Source: Myotis daubentonii (taxonomy: Eukaryota; Chordata; Mammalia; Chiroptera; Vespertilionidae). Taken from it: a stretch of 64,000 nt of DNA. Shown here piece by piece: positions 20,313 to 31,039 of this stretch. A model generated the notes under the pieces. The model was not told the DNA's origin. It made no database searches and worked only from the letters and a program-made list of their open reading frames with translations. The translations under genes were made by a program, and so were the position numbers. Location: assembly GCF_963259705.1 (NCBI RefSeq), contig NC_081844.1:12571715-12635714 (forward strand), read 5' to 3'. The stretch's first letter is position 1, and the number at the start of each line of letters is the position of its first letter.

Positions 20313-20467
20313 TTAGAGGCCCGATGCACAAAATTTGTGCAAGGGGCTTGGCCCCTGCCACGGCGGTGGCTGCCTCTGTCTTGGCCCACGCTGCCATGGC
20401 TTTGTCCAGAAGGTTGTCCAGAAGGACGTCCTGTCTAATTAGCATATTACCCTTTTATTATTATAGA
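20313..20467 (-). mobile_element. Short Helitron (HeliBat type)
   Basis: On the minus strand it starts TCTATAATAATAAAAGGGTA and ends TGCATCGGGCCTCTAAT (CTAG changed to CTAA). The hairpin GCACAAAATTTGTGC is preserved. Confidence 0.92.
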
Positions 20468-21289
20468 TAATGCTAATTTAAATATTATTGCTTTTGTATC
20501 TTGGTTTGGACTTAATGTGTATGTTTGCCTTGGCTTTATAGTTGTATAAGAGCATGAGAAATTGATCTCCTTTAAGTAAATATTACAAATTCCAACTTCT
20601 ATCTCATCTTTCATTTAAAAGTTTTTGATTTTTATAGTGTTTCTAATTCTTGAAAACTGAGATTGGACACTTGGCTAAGATGATTTGTGAATATCCAGAG
20701 CATGGTTCATCTGTGGAGTTTTGGATGCCTTCTCCATCCCTAGGGCTTGTATGCTACACCTAAAGTCAGTGGTTTTCAGTTTCATGCTGCGAGTGTGCAG
20801 ATAAAGCACTTAGAAATGCACTTAGAAATGCACTTAGAGCGGAGAATCCTCTCAGCTGCGGGAGCATTTGGGAAGGCAAATGTTTTTAGTTGAGGGTGGT
20901 ATTTTCTTAAACAAAGTCAAGGTAATACTGGCAAGGAAGGAAGAAGCAGAGATGGATATTGGGAAGGACACTAGCAGAGACTGTTGAAGTGAATGAGTAA
21001 ATGAAAATAAAAAGTCAAAACAATTCTTACATTTCTCTATTCAGTCCCTCCTTCCCACCATCCTTTCCTTGTACCATAAAAGCAGCGGTGTGCTGCCACG
21101 TGTGTCACATAGTCTTTCAGGGGGTGGGGAGCTCTGGTTTATAATGTTTGCCAGTTTCTGTGGTGTAAACTTTCCCACAATGGTGGGTTTCAAGCTACCA
21201 ACGTGATATCACAAGCAATAGCACAGCATCTCAGTCCAGAGTATTTCCACCAGACGATACAGTAGGAGCCAATAATCTTAAAATTATGG
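20467..21289. other. Unannotated stretch
   Basis: No gene or family recognised. GCACTTAGAAAT is repeated in tandem near 20806-20832. Confidence 0.4.
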
Positions 21290-21294
21290 AAACT

Positions 21295-21940
21295 AGGAAA
21301 GGTGGTGGGTGGGTCTGGCCCTCTGTGGGGGACGTGGCCAGGTCGTGACAGAGGTGGAGGAGTTGGTTTGAGGCAGGGAGGGAGTACAGGTGACCGGCTT
21401 CGCGGAGCAGTTCCTCTCCTACTCGGCCAGCCCCGCATGGAAGTCACCACGCGCCACCTGCCCCGCTGCCACCGCCCTCCTGACAGTAGAGGCCACCTGG
21501 GCCAGCTACGGCCCCTCTCCATGGCTTGGGCTTGGGCCAACCACCACTTCCTGGGTGGCAGTGACAACAAAGACCTTTTAGAAAAGGTGATGGAAATGGT
21601 TGGTGGGGTGGAAGTGGGAGACCTGCCACAGTTTACTACCAGAGTGAAGGAATGAAAAAGCATCAAAGCTAAGGCAGAAGATTCATCACATTTGCATTAT
21701 CAGCTACAGACTGGCAGGGAGGCTGAGAGGAATGTGACCTTGACCGCAGAAGCTCTCCTCAGACCCCTGCTGTTACCAACACGCAGGAAAGAGGCAGTTG
21801 GAATGGAAGTGGCATGTTAAAGGCCTCATTCTTCCAAGTAGCTGTCATTGTGAGAGCAGGCATGCATTTTGGTGTATTTGTAAATCGTGCCCTTTTTTAT
21901 TTTCAGTTTTTGAATATTAAACTTTTGGTTAACAATGTGT
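21295..21940 (+). pseudogene. CDKN2AIPNL: Processed retrocopy of CDKN2AIPNL
   Basis: CDKN2AIPNL is a small (about 116-residue) protein related to the N-terminal domain of CDKN2AIP, the domain implicated in binding XRN2. The copy begins with an ATG at 21302 (MVGG). In that frame the second half reads RHLPRCHRPPDSRGHLGQL, then LSMAWANH-like text, DNKDLLEKVMEM and DLPQFTTR, the expected order for the family. The stretch matching FAEQFLSYS lies in a different frame (around 21390-21425), so at least two compensating indels shift the middle. The last residues are changed and the stop is at 21656. No introns are visible. The 3' UTR-like part ends near TGAATATTAAACTTTTGG. No TSD was found; a Ves SINE at 21947 sits where a poly(A) would be. 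Identified from memory of the family, not by search. Confidence 0.8.
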
Positions 21941-21946
21941 ATTTTT

Positions 21947-22167
21947 TTTTAAACTTTTTTTTAAAAATATATTTTATTGATTTTTTACAGAGAGGAAGGG
22001 AGAGAGATAGAGAGTTAGAAACATCGATGAGAGGGAAACATCGATCAGCTGCCTCCTGCACTGAGGATGTGCCCGCAACCCCGGTACATGCCCTTGACCG
22101 GAATCGAACCTGGAACCCCTCAGTCCGAAAGCCGACGCTCCATCCACTGAGCCAAACCGGTTTCGGC
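21947..22167 (-). mobile_element. Ves SINE, young subtype, 16-bp TSD
   Basis: Reverse-complement Ves with tail complement ATTTTATTGATTTTTTACAG and head complement GAGCCAAACCGGTTTCGGC. TSD AACAATGTGTATTTTT is perfect (21931-21946, 22168-22183). It landed immediately downstream of the retrocopy. Confidence 0.97.
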
Positions 22168-22280
22168 AACAATGTGTATTTTTAAATATTGATGTAATAA
22201 TGGCAGGTAATGGATTTTACACTTGAATTTTTCAATGTACCTTTAAGTGCAGGAAAAAAGATTATAGAAATAATATAATG

Positions 22281-22687
22281 TGTTAGTTTGCTTGGGCTGC
22301 CATAATAAAATACCGTAGACTGGGAGGCTTACAAAACAATCATTTATTTTCTCGCAGTTCTGGAGGCGAGGGGTCCAAGGTAAAGGTGCCAGCCGTGCGG
22401 TCTCCTCCGGGGTCTCTCTCCTGGGCCTGCAGGTGGCCACCCTCTTGCTGCCTCTTCACAGGGTTGTCCTGTTTTTCTGTGCAGGTGTGCATCCCGGTGT
22501 CTCTGTGTGTGCAGGCTTCCTCTTCTCCCAAGGACACCTGTCAGGTTGGATCAGGGTCCATCGGAAAGACCCATTTTTAACTCAGTCACCTCTTTAAAGA
22601 TTCTGTCTCCATATACAGTCACATTCCGAGGTGGTAGGACTTAACACATGAGCTTGGGAGTGGGCACAACTCAGCCCTTAACCAATA
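22281..22687 (-). mobile_element. MLT1-like MaLR LTR
   Basis: The plus strand reads TGTTAGTTTGCTTGGGCTGC, TTTATTTTCTCGCAGTTCTGG, then TTCCGAGGTGGTAGGACTTA near the far end, the antisense of an MLT1 LTR, nearly complete at about 400 bp. Confidence 0.88.
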
Positions 22688-22689
22688 CA

Positions 22690-23097
22690 GTTAAATAACT
22701 AGGAAGTGATGAATTGTTAGTATTTCCTTTGTTTTTAATTGCATTTGCTGAATCACAATTTATAAAATTTAAGTTTTAATAATGGCTATGCTTAACAGTT
22801 GACCTGAAAAATTCCTGAAGATATAAAAATCAGCTCCCCTGAGCCAGTATGAGCTGATTCCAACATTGCTTTAAAAGAAAAGGAAAGCTAAGCAAAGCTC
22901 CTGCCCACAAGGGTGTCAGTTTTCCTAAGGATTTTTTTGCTGGCAATGGTTTCATTATTGTAAGGAAATGAAATAATTCCCAGGATCATACAGCTCTAAT
23001 ATTCTTTCATTTTGTAAAAGATCCTAATAAAAGCTAGAAGTTTCATGATGGTTTACAATAAAAAAAATCATCTTATTCCACACTGTACTTGTTTAAA
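22690..23097. other. Unannotated stretch
   Basis: AT-rich; nothing recognised. Confidence 0.4.
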
Positions 23098-23299
23098 AAC
23101 ATATTTTTATTGATTTCAGAGAGGAAGGGAGTGGAAGAGAGAGATAGAAACATCAATGATGAGGATCACTGCTCACCCCCTCTGGCACACTCCCCACTGG
23201 GGATTGAGCCCACAACTTGGGCATGTGCCCTGATCAGGAATCAACTGTGACCTCCTGGTTCATAGGTCAACGCACAACCACTGAGCCACACCAGCCAAC
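23098..23299 (-). mobile_element. Ves SINE, older subtype
   Basis: Reverse-complement Ves: ATTTTTATTGATTTCAGAGAGG at left and CACTGAGCCACACCAGCCA at right. ACACTGTA occurs on both flanks as a probable remnant TSD. Confidence 0.93.
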
Positions 23300-23330
23300 A
23301 TTACACTGTAAAAAGTCTTTATTGAGTGCA

Positions 23331-23660
23331 TGCAATGGACTAAATGTTTGTGTCTCCTGCCCCACAAGTTGAAACCCTAATCCCCAATATGACGGTATTT
23401 GGCGGTAATGACATTTAGGTGAAATGATTAAGATGGAGCCTCCATGAATAGAATTAGTGTCCTTAGAAGAAGTGGCATGGGAGAGAGCCTTTCCTATGGG
23501 AGGATACAGTAGGAAGGCTGCCATCTGAAGATCAGGAAGACAGCCCTTAACAAGGACCATGATCTTGGACTTTGGGCCTCCAGCATGGTGAGAAATGTCT
23601 GTTGTTCAAGCCACTCAGTCTGTGGTTTTTCTGTCATAGCAGCCTGGACAGACTAAGACA
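23331..23660 (+). mobile_element. MLT1-like MaLR LTR
   Basis: Plus-strand order: CCCTAATCCCCAATATGACG, GAAATGATTAAGATGGAGCC, CCATGATCTTGGACTTTGGG, GCCTCCAGCATGGTGAGAAA, ending GACTAAGACA. Confidence 0.85.
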
Positions 23661-23916
23661 GTATCCACCAGGGGCCAGGCACTGTGCTTCAATATGGGGA
23701 TACAGAGAGGACAAGACAGACAGGATCCCTTCTCTGCTGGAACTCACATCTCTTGTGGGAAATAGATATCGAACAAATAGTCATTTAACTAATTCATTAT
23801 AGTAGTTCCGACTGCTAGCAGGAATATGTATAGGGCACTATGGGAGCGTGTAATAGGAGGAACTAACTTACCCAGGAGCTCACAGAAGACTTATCTTGGG
23901 AATGACATTTAATCTG

Positions 23917-24322
23917 TGTATGGGATAAATTGTGTTCCCTCCATCCCAAATTCATGTGTCAAAGCCTTAAAACCCTGAACCTCAGAATGTGACTATATTT
24001 GGAGATCAGGCCTTTAAAGAGGTGATTAAGGCAAAATGAGGCATTAGGGTAGGCCCTAATTCAACTTGTGTCCTTATAACAAGAGGGAATTTGACCACAC
24101 AGCGGAGACACCAGGGATGGACACACAGAAGAAAGACCATGTGAAGGACACACAGAGAAGGTGGCTCTCTGGGAGATGAGGAGAGAGGCCTCAGGAGAAA
24201 CCCAACCTGCCAACACTTTGATCTTGGACTTCAAGCGTCCAGCACTGTGAGAACATAAATTTCTTTGTTTAACCCATCCAGTCTGAGGTATTCTGTTACA
24301 GCAGCGGTAGCTGACTAATGCA
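23917..24322 (+). mobile_element. MLT1-like MaLR LTR
   Basis: Starts TGTATGGGATAAATTGTGTT and includes AGAATGTGACTATATTTGGA, AGGCCTTTAAAGAGGTGATT, ACACTTTGATCTTGGACTTC; ends CTGACTAATGCA. A separate insertion from the one at 23331. Confidence 0.88.
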
Positions 24323-24441
24323 ACCTGAGGCCCAGGGGTAAGCAGGACCTGATTAGACTAAGAGGTGACAGGAGGATATTGTAAACAAAGGGACATATCT
24401 GGTGGGATCCTCAAAGCAATAGATAGAAGGGTCACAGTCTA

Positions 24442-24668
24442 ACCTGAAACAGTGGTTAGAGGTGTGGGCCCAGGAGTGAGAAGAGCTGGACTCAACTCAA
24501 TTTAACCTTGGGAAAGTTTCATGACTCTCGGTGCCTCTGTTTTCTCATCTGTAAAATGCAGCTGATACTAGATTCTATTGTAGGCTTGCTAGAGGCATGA
24601 TTAAAGTGCTTAGCTGTAAAGCATTTAGCTCAGTACCTGGCACACAGTGCTGGAAATGTTCAAAAAAA
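24442..24668 (+). mobile_element. MIR SINE
   Basis: Plus-strand MIR: ACAGTGGTTAGAGGTGTGGG, TTTAACCTTGGGAAAGTTTC, TGCCTCTGTTTTCTCATCTG, CAGTACCTGGCACACAGTGC. Confidence 0.88.
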
Positions 24669-25261
24669 TGTTAGGTGGTGCTGATTATCTGGGATAACTC
24701 ATCGTCCTGAACCCTTAGTTGGAATGTTAGCTGGAGTGGCAAGTCTTTACTGGCACCATTCCAACCTGAGTAAAATGGTTTTCTCTCCCTCATTGGGAAG
24801 AAAGACCATCTGTTTCTAAAATCTGGATTCTCCATTTTGTGTTACCGAAGGTTTGGATTTTGTCCTAATGATAGGGAAACCTATCATTTTAAAAACAGAA
24901 GTCAATTTGGGGCTTCGGGGAGTGAGGACTGACTGGCTGTGGGTAGAAACCCTGGTGGCTTTGGGAAACAGCAGCAGGAGAGGGACTTAAGTGCTGGCAG
25001 GAAGTGCCAGGGGCAGGGGAAGAGCCACTCTGGGAGCACCATGAAGTGCCACGAGCATTAGGATGCTTGCAAGGACACCACCTGCAACACCCGAAGATTC
25101 ATAAATCCCCAGACGACTGGCAATCCAGTAGGATGGCAGTGCCAGGGGGTGGGGGAAAGACAGAGAAAAGCACCTGCACTCATACTTCTCAGTCGGGCTG
25201 GAGTACTTCCATGCACCCCAAATTAGGGACTTCAGGAAAAGGACAGCATGTAATTCATTAA
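24669..25261. other. Unannotated stretch
   Basis: GC-richer around 24900-25160. Frames of 85-92 codons on both strands near 25000-25265 have no recognised domain. Confidence 0.4.
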
Positions 25262-25395
25262 CCACACCATCATATCATGTTTATCTATGAGTTCCTTCAT
25301 AGGACTCAGGTCCTTAAAGATAAGCACTGCATCTTTGCTTTCTGCATCCTCCATGCATAGTGCCAAGCCCCTGTATTTGTTGAATAAAAGCCTTA
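25262..25395 (+). mobile_element. L2 3' end (likely)
   Basis: Text GGTCCTTAAAGATAAGCACTGC...GTGCCAAGCCCCTGTATTTG...GAATAAAAG resembles the LINE-2 3' terminus. Confidence 0.55.
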
Positions 25396-28300
25396 TTTAT
25401 GGATTAGTCACTGGAGGCCAAGTGATTGTGTGACTGGCTTAAGGCCACACATCACGCAGTGAAATTGTGTCTAAAAGCCAAAGTGTCCACTGGCTGAGGC
25501 TTTGTTCTTGCCAGCAAACCCCTGAAGGCAAAAGGGTGTGTCTCATGCTTTTGCTTTCCCCTGGTGCCTGGCACCATGGTTAGCCCACGGTCAAGCACAG
25601 GAAGAACCTGCGAAGCAGTAGTGGAATCTAGAAGGTTGGTCAGTGGATTGATTGATACAGGTGTGCAGTCCAGAGCAGATAAATCTTCTCATCCAATTTT
25701 GGCTCCAGAGAAATCCCCACATTCATTATTCATTCATTCCCAAGATGTTTAGAAATGAGGATGTTACAGGTCAGCTTTTTGCATGGACAGCTGTCATTTA
25801 CATTTATGCTCAACAAGGTAGTGAACAGAGCATGGGCTTTTATCTACTCATTCAGCATACACTTACTGAGCAGTATCCCAAGGGTTTACTAGCACTGACT
25901 GTGTGTCTAAGAGTCAGATGGTTCATCTCTGTGCATTTCAGGTTACACATGGATGGACTGAGGACAACTGTACCTATTGCCACGCTGGTTTAAAGTTTAA
26001 TAGAGGCTGAAGACATGAAATCTTGGCATGTGTTAATGTCACTCAATCCTCTCATCAGGGCCGGTGACTGATTATCACACTTCCCTCCTGCAGTGCAGGG
26101 GAGGCCATGGGGGCGGGGCTTCTGAAACGTTGCTGACACCCTAACTTGGTTCACTAAGTGACTGTGAAACAGGAAAGGCAGGACTTCCCAGGGCAGAGTT
26201 TTCCTGGGCCTGGCCCATTAATAATGCACAGCAAGTATGCATTTAGCAGTCAATTGCTCTGGCCTCTGGAATGAATGTGGCATTTTAATAATGCAGGAAA
26301 GATGTGACTCACGACACAACTCTTCTCCTCTGGCCACGATCTCTTCCTATGCATTGAGCAAAACAAGTTCCCAGTAAAATAGGATTATGTTGTTTCAACA
26401 TAAATTCTCTATCAGTTAGGACTAGGTTTATCTGCATAAAGTAGAAACACTCTTCCCCACACATCTCCCCTCCCTCAATTTAGTCTTGGATAAAATAAAA
26501 TTCCACTTCTTATTCGTGTAGAAGGTTAGAGTCAGGCATTCCAGGACTCATGTGATTAGCTCCACCAAGCCATCAAAGCCCGTGCCAACTTCCAGGTCCT
26601 GCCCTGTGGTGGCGTCTTGGTCCATGCTGGCCCCTAATGGCCCGGTCATCACATCCATTTCAGGCAGCAAGATGGAGGAGTGGGGAGAAGAAAAGAGCAT
26701 CTTTTTTTTTTTTCCTTAAAAAATAAAAAAGTCTTTTCTAAAATAAATAAATACAAATAAAAAGGCTTTCCCAAGTCCCACACAATACTTCTTAGGCACA
26801 TGGCCCCTGCGAGAAAGGCTGGGAAATGAAATCTGAGGTTCTAACACAAAGGAGGAAAGGGAGGCTGGAATTTTGCAATCTCTCTCACCTCTTCTGCTCC
26901 GGGGAAGGCACATACTGTTTTACCTTTTGTGTTTCTCCCACTCTACACAGAAACTGTCATTAATATCTTGACATTTTAACTGAGGGGAAGAGAAGTGATG
27001 TCGCTAAGGTTTTTCATTGTAGGCTAAAACGAAAGAATAAATTAGATCATTCTCCCTCCTACACAGTCATGGTCTTTTTCTTCACATAGGTGCACAGAGC
27101 TCTTGTGAAAACTGCCCTCTGAACTGCCCTGGTCATTGTGTGCTCAGTCCCTGGATAGTCACTGCCATCAGCAGGACCAGAGCATTTCCTCTGGCTCAGG
27201 AGCAGCTCTAAGGAGGGGATAACCGCTTCACACACCAGGGCTCTGTGGGACCTGGACCTCTTCATTCATTTAATGATTACAGAGAGGACTCTCACCTCAA
27301 GAATGAATGTTCACCTCTTACCTGCCATACAATAAAACGAAGATTAGTAAAATAATAAGCAGCGGGGTGTGGCAAATTCAAGGTCAGAACATTTTGCAGA
27401 ACACCCATTATCTACTAATCTAGTTATGGGCTATGACAGAATTGAAGTCAGGATTTAAGATGGTGATTGGGGTTAGAGGCTAGGGAGAAGGGTTAGCACC
27501 AGAAGGCCTGGCTAAGCCCTGGTGTAGCCATTAGATTCTGGGTGAACTTGAGCTGTTGTCTTCATCCTTAAAATGATGATATGAATGTCTAGTTCACAGC
27601 ACCATTTTAACATTAAATTAGATACAACATGGGAAACCCCTGACACAGACCCTGACACAGGAGAACTCAGTGATTTCTTTCTCCCAGAGGAGAGTCACAG
27701 AGAATAAAGAAACAAGAACGGGAGACGGTGGTGTGAACAGTTGAAGTGGAAGTTGTTTTAAATAGGCCCTTACCAACCCACTAGTCGAATTCAATTCAAA
27801 CTGTTGGAAGCAAGCAAGCACACCTGCATTCCACTTGATTTTATTCTACTTTAAGACCAGTTCTGTTCAGCAGACATAGCTTATGTATAAGACATATCAA
27901 GCAGTTACATTTTTAACTACTGTACTCCAAGTTTTTTCAAGATTATAAATAATGCTGGCGTTATTCTTTTAGGAGTTGAACCTTAATAGTAGTATTTTAT
28001 TTTCCACAAAGAAAACAATTGTAAAGAACTTCAGTGAGTCCATTACACCGATGATGAGTTTTCCCCCTTCCTCTCATCTCACCCACTCTTCTTACCCCCT
28101 AAGACAGCGCATGACCAATTTTTGAAAGTATTTGGCTCACAAATGTGCTAACTCAGCACCTGAAATGAGCTCCTGTGAATCCCCCTCTTCTCACCCCCAA
28201 CACAGGGGTCCTCTGGCTGCCCCTGGGTGCCCCTAAAGAACACATTGTCCTCCCTGCCCCCACCTCCTACATGCCAAGCTGCTCGCCGCCTCACTCACAG
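25396..28300. other. Largest low-repeat stretch, ~2.9 kb
   Basis: No bat-specific transposon is seen. GC- and AT-rich patches alternate. Features: AP-1-like TGACTCA near 26306, repeated TTAATAATGCA near 26216 and 26285, a T12/A-rich run at 26703-26760, weak MIR-like text near 27520-27610. Frames of 60-113 codons occur without recognisable domains. This is the part most likely to be genic intron or regulatory DNA. Confidence 0.35.
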
Positions 28301-28491
28301 TGGCTGCGCGGGGAAAGGAGCAGCCAGGAGAGAATTCAAATGACTCAGAGCAGACGCATCATGGCTACGGGGCCTGCAAACCCAAGCCCTCCGAGGACCA
28401 GGAGCATCATTTTCTTACAAACACTCAGTTATGTACTTTTGAGTTCACCGATGAGGATGGGAAATTAGCACTGAGCTCAGAGTTGTTGCAG
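28301..28491 (+). CDS. Possible coding exon, gene not recognised
   Basis: A 63-codon open stretch sits between a splice-acceptor-like CTCACTCACAG (ending 28300) and a donor-like TTGCAG|GTGTTA (28491/28492). Read with two leading bases, it includes EQPGENSNDSEQTHHGYG and FEFTDEDGKLALSSELLQ, a high-complexity, polar translation unlike the repeat-derived frames nearby. The frame stays open past the donor to 28788, running into a mariner MITE. I do not recognise the protein. It could also be a fragment of a processed pseudogene or chance; no adjoining exons were found. Confidence 0.3.
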
Positions 28492-28648
28492 GTGTTAAAC
28501 AGGAGACTGTGTAAAAGGGTCCAGTGCAGTGTTCAGCCCCAGCACTGTGTTCATGTGGCCCCCAGCCCCCAAACCCAGCCCCAGATTCTCCACACATTCC
28601 TTTGGCAAGTACTACTGCAAGCCTATGGGTTCTTGGTATGTTTACACA
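28492..28648. other. Unannotated interval
   Basis: Cytosine-rich text CCCCAGCCCCCAAACCCAGC at 28560-28579; otherwise nothing recognised. Confidence 0.35.
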
Positions 28649-28771
28649 CAGGGTGGGGCAAAAGTAGGTTTACAGTAGCGAGTATGGGAAACACAGTTTA
28701 TTCTTTTTATTTAGTAATTATTATATTATTTTCCATACCAACAACTGTAAATCTACTTTTACCCCACCCTG
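28649..28771 (+). mobile_element. Mariner-type MITE
   Basis: Ends CAGGGTGGGGCAAAAGTAGG and CTACTTTTACCCCACCCTG are imperfect inverted repeats around 123 bp; TA follows on the right (28772-28773) and CA, a decayed TA, precedes on the left. Non-coding. Confidence 0.88.
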
Positions 28772-28773
28772 TA

Positions 28774-29009
28774 CATTACTTTATCTAACCCTCAGGGTCG
28801 TTGACTAGGATGAGGCCATTGAGGAGCTCACTTCAGTCCAATTTAAGGGGAGGGTGCTAAAAAACCCACCCCAACTTAGTAATCAAGATACATAACATTT
28901 CAATGCAACAAAATAAAAATTAATGCAAAAAATCAATGATGATAAAAATATCCAGGTTTTAAATAAAGGCAGAATATCTGTGTTAGTGATTTTTTTCTTT
29001 GGCACCAGC
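28774..29009. other. Unannotated interval
   Basis: AT-rich around 28870-28990, nothing recognised. Confidence 0.35.
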
Positions 29010-29170
29010 TCCTAACGGGCTGGGCATGGCACTGCTAACCCTCTTACACTCTTGAGGTAGGGCCATTGGTATGGAGACTGGGACTCAGAAGAGCTGAGTA
29101 ACTTACTGTAAATGGTAGAGAGGGAACTTGAACCCAGGACCCCATAGTCCGTGCTCTTTTCATAAGACTG
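29010..29170 (-). mobile_element. Possible MIR SINE
   Basis: GAGACTGGGACTCAGAAGAG...GAGTAACTTACTGTAAATGG...GAACTTGAACCCAGGACC follows the minus-strand MIR order but is diverged. Confidence 0.5.
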
Positions 29171-29559
29171 GCTGATGCTTAGGACCTCAGCCCTCTGCCT
29201 TCTTCAAAGGATGCGTTAATATGCGCTCCAGGCAATGGTACCCTTAGCCTCGGAAGTAGCTTCTTTTCAGAGGTGCCAGGGGGGAATTTGCGGAGTGCCC
29301 CGAGGGTGTAAATCACCCTGTTAGCCTCCCCTTGGCTTGTTGGGGTGGAGGCGGGGGTGGGGTGGGGTGAGCAAAACCTTTCTTCACTGCGACAAACACG
29401 CTGAGATAGAATCCGCCTGATTCGGGTCTTAAAGCCACACCACCCTTCCTTTAAACCCATCCCTGGCAGAATGCTTTTCTCAGGACCGAGAAGGGATGAC
29501 CGACCACAGGATCAGTTACTTGAAGTAAAAACAAATGAAAGAGCCCGTTCTGAGAGCGA
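29171..29559. other. Unannotated GC-moderate interval
   Basis: Immediately upstream of the CpG-rich block. Frames on the minus strand (115, 94, 93 codons) overlap each other in different frames, reflecting composition. Confidence 0.35.
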
Positions 29560-29900
29560 GGGGTAGGCAATGGTGTGACAAACTCGGCTGAGGCTTTTCC
29601 ACGCCGCACTTTGATTGCAGACGAGCCTGTGCCAATCCGAGTTCCAGCACCGCAGGCGGGAGGCGAAGGGAGGCCAGGGGATGGGAGGCTGAATGCAGCC
29701 TGGATCCGGGCAGAGCCCCCTTTTCCCGGGTGTTGGTCTGGCTGGGCGCCGGCGCCGGGACGGCCACGCCCGCCTCCGCCGCCTCGCCGCGAGCACACTG
29801 CCCCCTACGGAGCTCAGCAGGCTAGCACCGCGGCCCTGCCCTGACCCGCCTGGCCAGTCCAGCTCCAGCTCCTGGACCGGATTCCTGCGCAGGACTTCCG
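29560..29900. promoter_or_regulatory. CpG-rich block, possible CpG island
   Basis: CpG dinucleotides are dense, for example GGGCGCCGGCGCCGGGACGG and CGCCTCCGCCGCCTCGCCGC around 29738-29788, whereas CpG is sparse in most of the window. No Helitron or SINE explains it. It could mark a promoter or first exon. Direction is unknown; no start codon with a recognisable protein follows. Confidence 0.5.
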
Positions 29901-29999
29901 ATTCATTACCATCACAAAAGCTAAAAACCAGGTCTCACGTTGCCAACTTCATCTCGCTAACCTTATCTCCTGGCAATGTGGGAGGACTCGCTCCCGAAA

Positions 30000-30492
30000 T
30001 GCATCTTTGGAGCCCTGTAAGTTCAATTCATGTTCCCAAGTACTACATCTGCAAGTGCGAAGGCTGGACAGTGAAAAGAGCTGATAGGAAAATCATGGAT
30101 TCATTTGAAATATGGTGTTGGAGGAGAGCTCCGTGGATGCCCTGAACCCCTGAATCCCTGAACCGCCAGAAAGATCCACCAGTAGTAGGTCTTAGGGCAA
30201 ATTAAGCATGAAACGTTGCTGGAGGGAAAAATGACAAAACCGAAGCTGTCGTACTTTGGCACATCTTGAGAAGGCAGGGTTCTTTGGAAGAGACACGAAT
30301 GCCGGGAAAGTAGAAGGCTGCAGGGAAAGAGGAAGACCACATCTGAGATGGATTGACCAAAAAGAAGCCATAGGCGTGATTCTGCAGGCGCCGGCCGGCT
30401 GCTGAGGACAGGACAGTGGACAACACTCACATGACAGCACTCATTCATGGGTTTCCAGGAGTTAGAGTCCATTTAGTGGCACATAACAACAG
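30000..30492 (+). mobile_element. RTE-clade LINE 3' fragment
   Basis: Decayed translation follows the C-terminal part of an RTE-type reverse transcriptase: WTVKRADRKIMDSFEIWCWRR, then ...QKDPPVVGLRAN..., ...LWHILRRQGSLEETRMPGK..., ending with GAGTTAGAGTCCATTTAGTGGCACATAACAAC. Stops and frameshifts are present. 5'-truncated, non-functional. Confidence 0.75.
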
Positions 30493-30855
30493 AGGTCAAC
30501 TTTCTTTATCAGTCTACGGACCCGCTTGCTTTCCCACTGATCATTAAAATAAAAAAACTGTTCATATTTATTGATAACTCCTAAGAGTTATCAATAGCCA
30601 GGCACTGTGGGAACCCAGGAGCCTCTGTTTTTTGTTTATACAGGAGCTCTCCTACTCCCCTGGGCAGATCCCAGCCCCCGCCCCCTTCATCTTCTCCCAT
30701 CCTCTTTGTCTATTAGTTAATGTGAATCCTTTCAAGATGGCTTACATCTTTCCCCAAACTTGACATATACAAACGCTTGCAAAATGCCTGATGGACGAGT
30801 TCTCTTTCCTACCTGGCCATACTGCTCATGTGGTAGACTCTATGCCCAAGCCTGC

Positions 30856-30856
<1 letters not shown>
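30493..30856. other. Unannotated interval
   Basis: GAGTTATCAATA-type palindromic text near 30568-30598 (TTATTGATAACTC / GAGTTATCAATA); otherwise nothing recognised. Confidence 0.4.
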
Positions 30857-30886
<30 letters not shown>

Positions 30887-31039
30887 CTTCTTCTTCTTCT
30901 TCTTCTTCTTCTTCTTCTTCTTCTTCTTCTTCTTCTTCTTCTTCTTCTTCTCCTTCTCCTTCTCCTTCTCCTTCTCCTTCTCCTTCTCCTTCTCCTTCTC
31001 CTTCTCCTTCTCCTTCTCCTTCTTTCTCCTTCTTCTTCT
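30857..31039. repeat. (TTC)n then (TTCTCC)n tract
   Basis: About 31 CTT units (30857-30950) pass into about 12 hexamers TTCTCC (30951-31022), then short CTT units. Pure polypyrimidine on the plus strand. Poly-Ser, poly-Leu and poly-Arg frames are artefacts. Confidence 0.98.

Noticed and set aside
29451..29798. Several overlapping minus-strand frames upstream of and in the CpG block
   Set aside because: Three different frames are open at once, as expected from high GC content; no recognisable protein.
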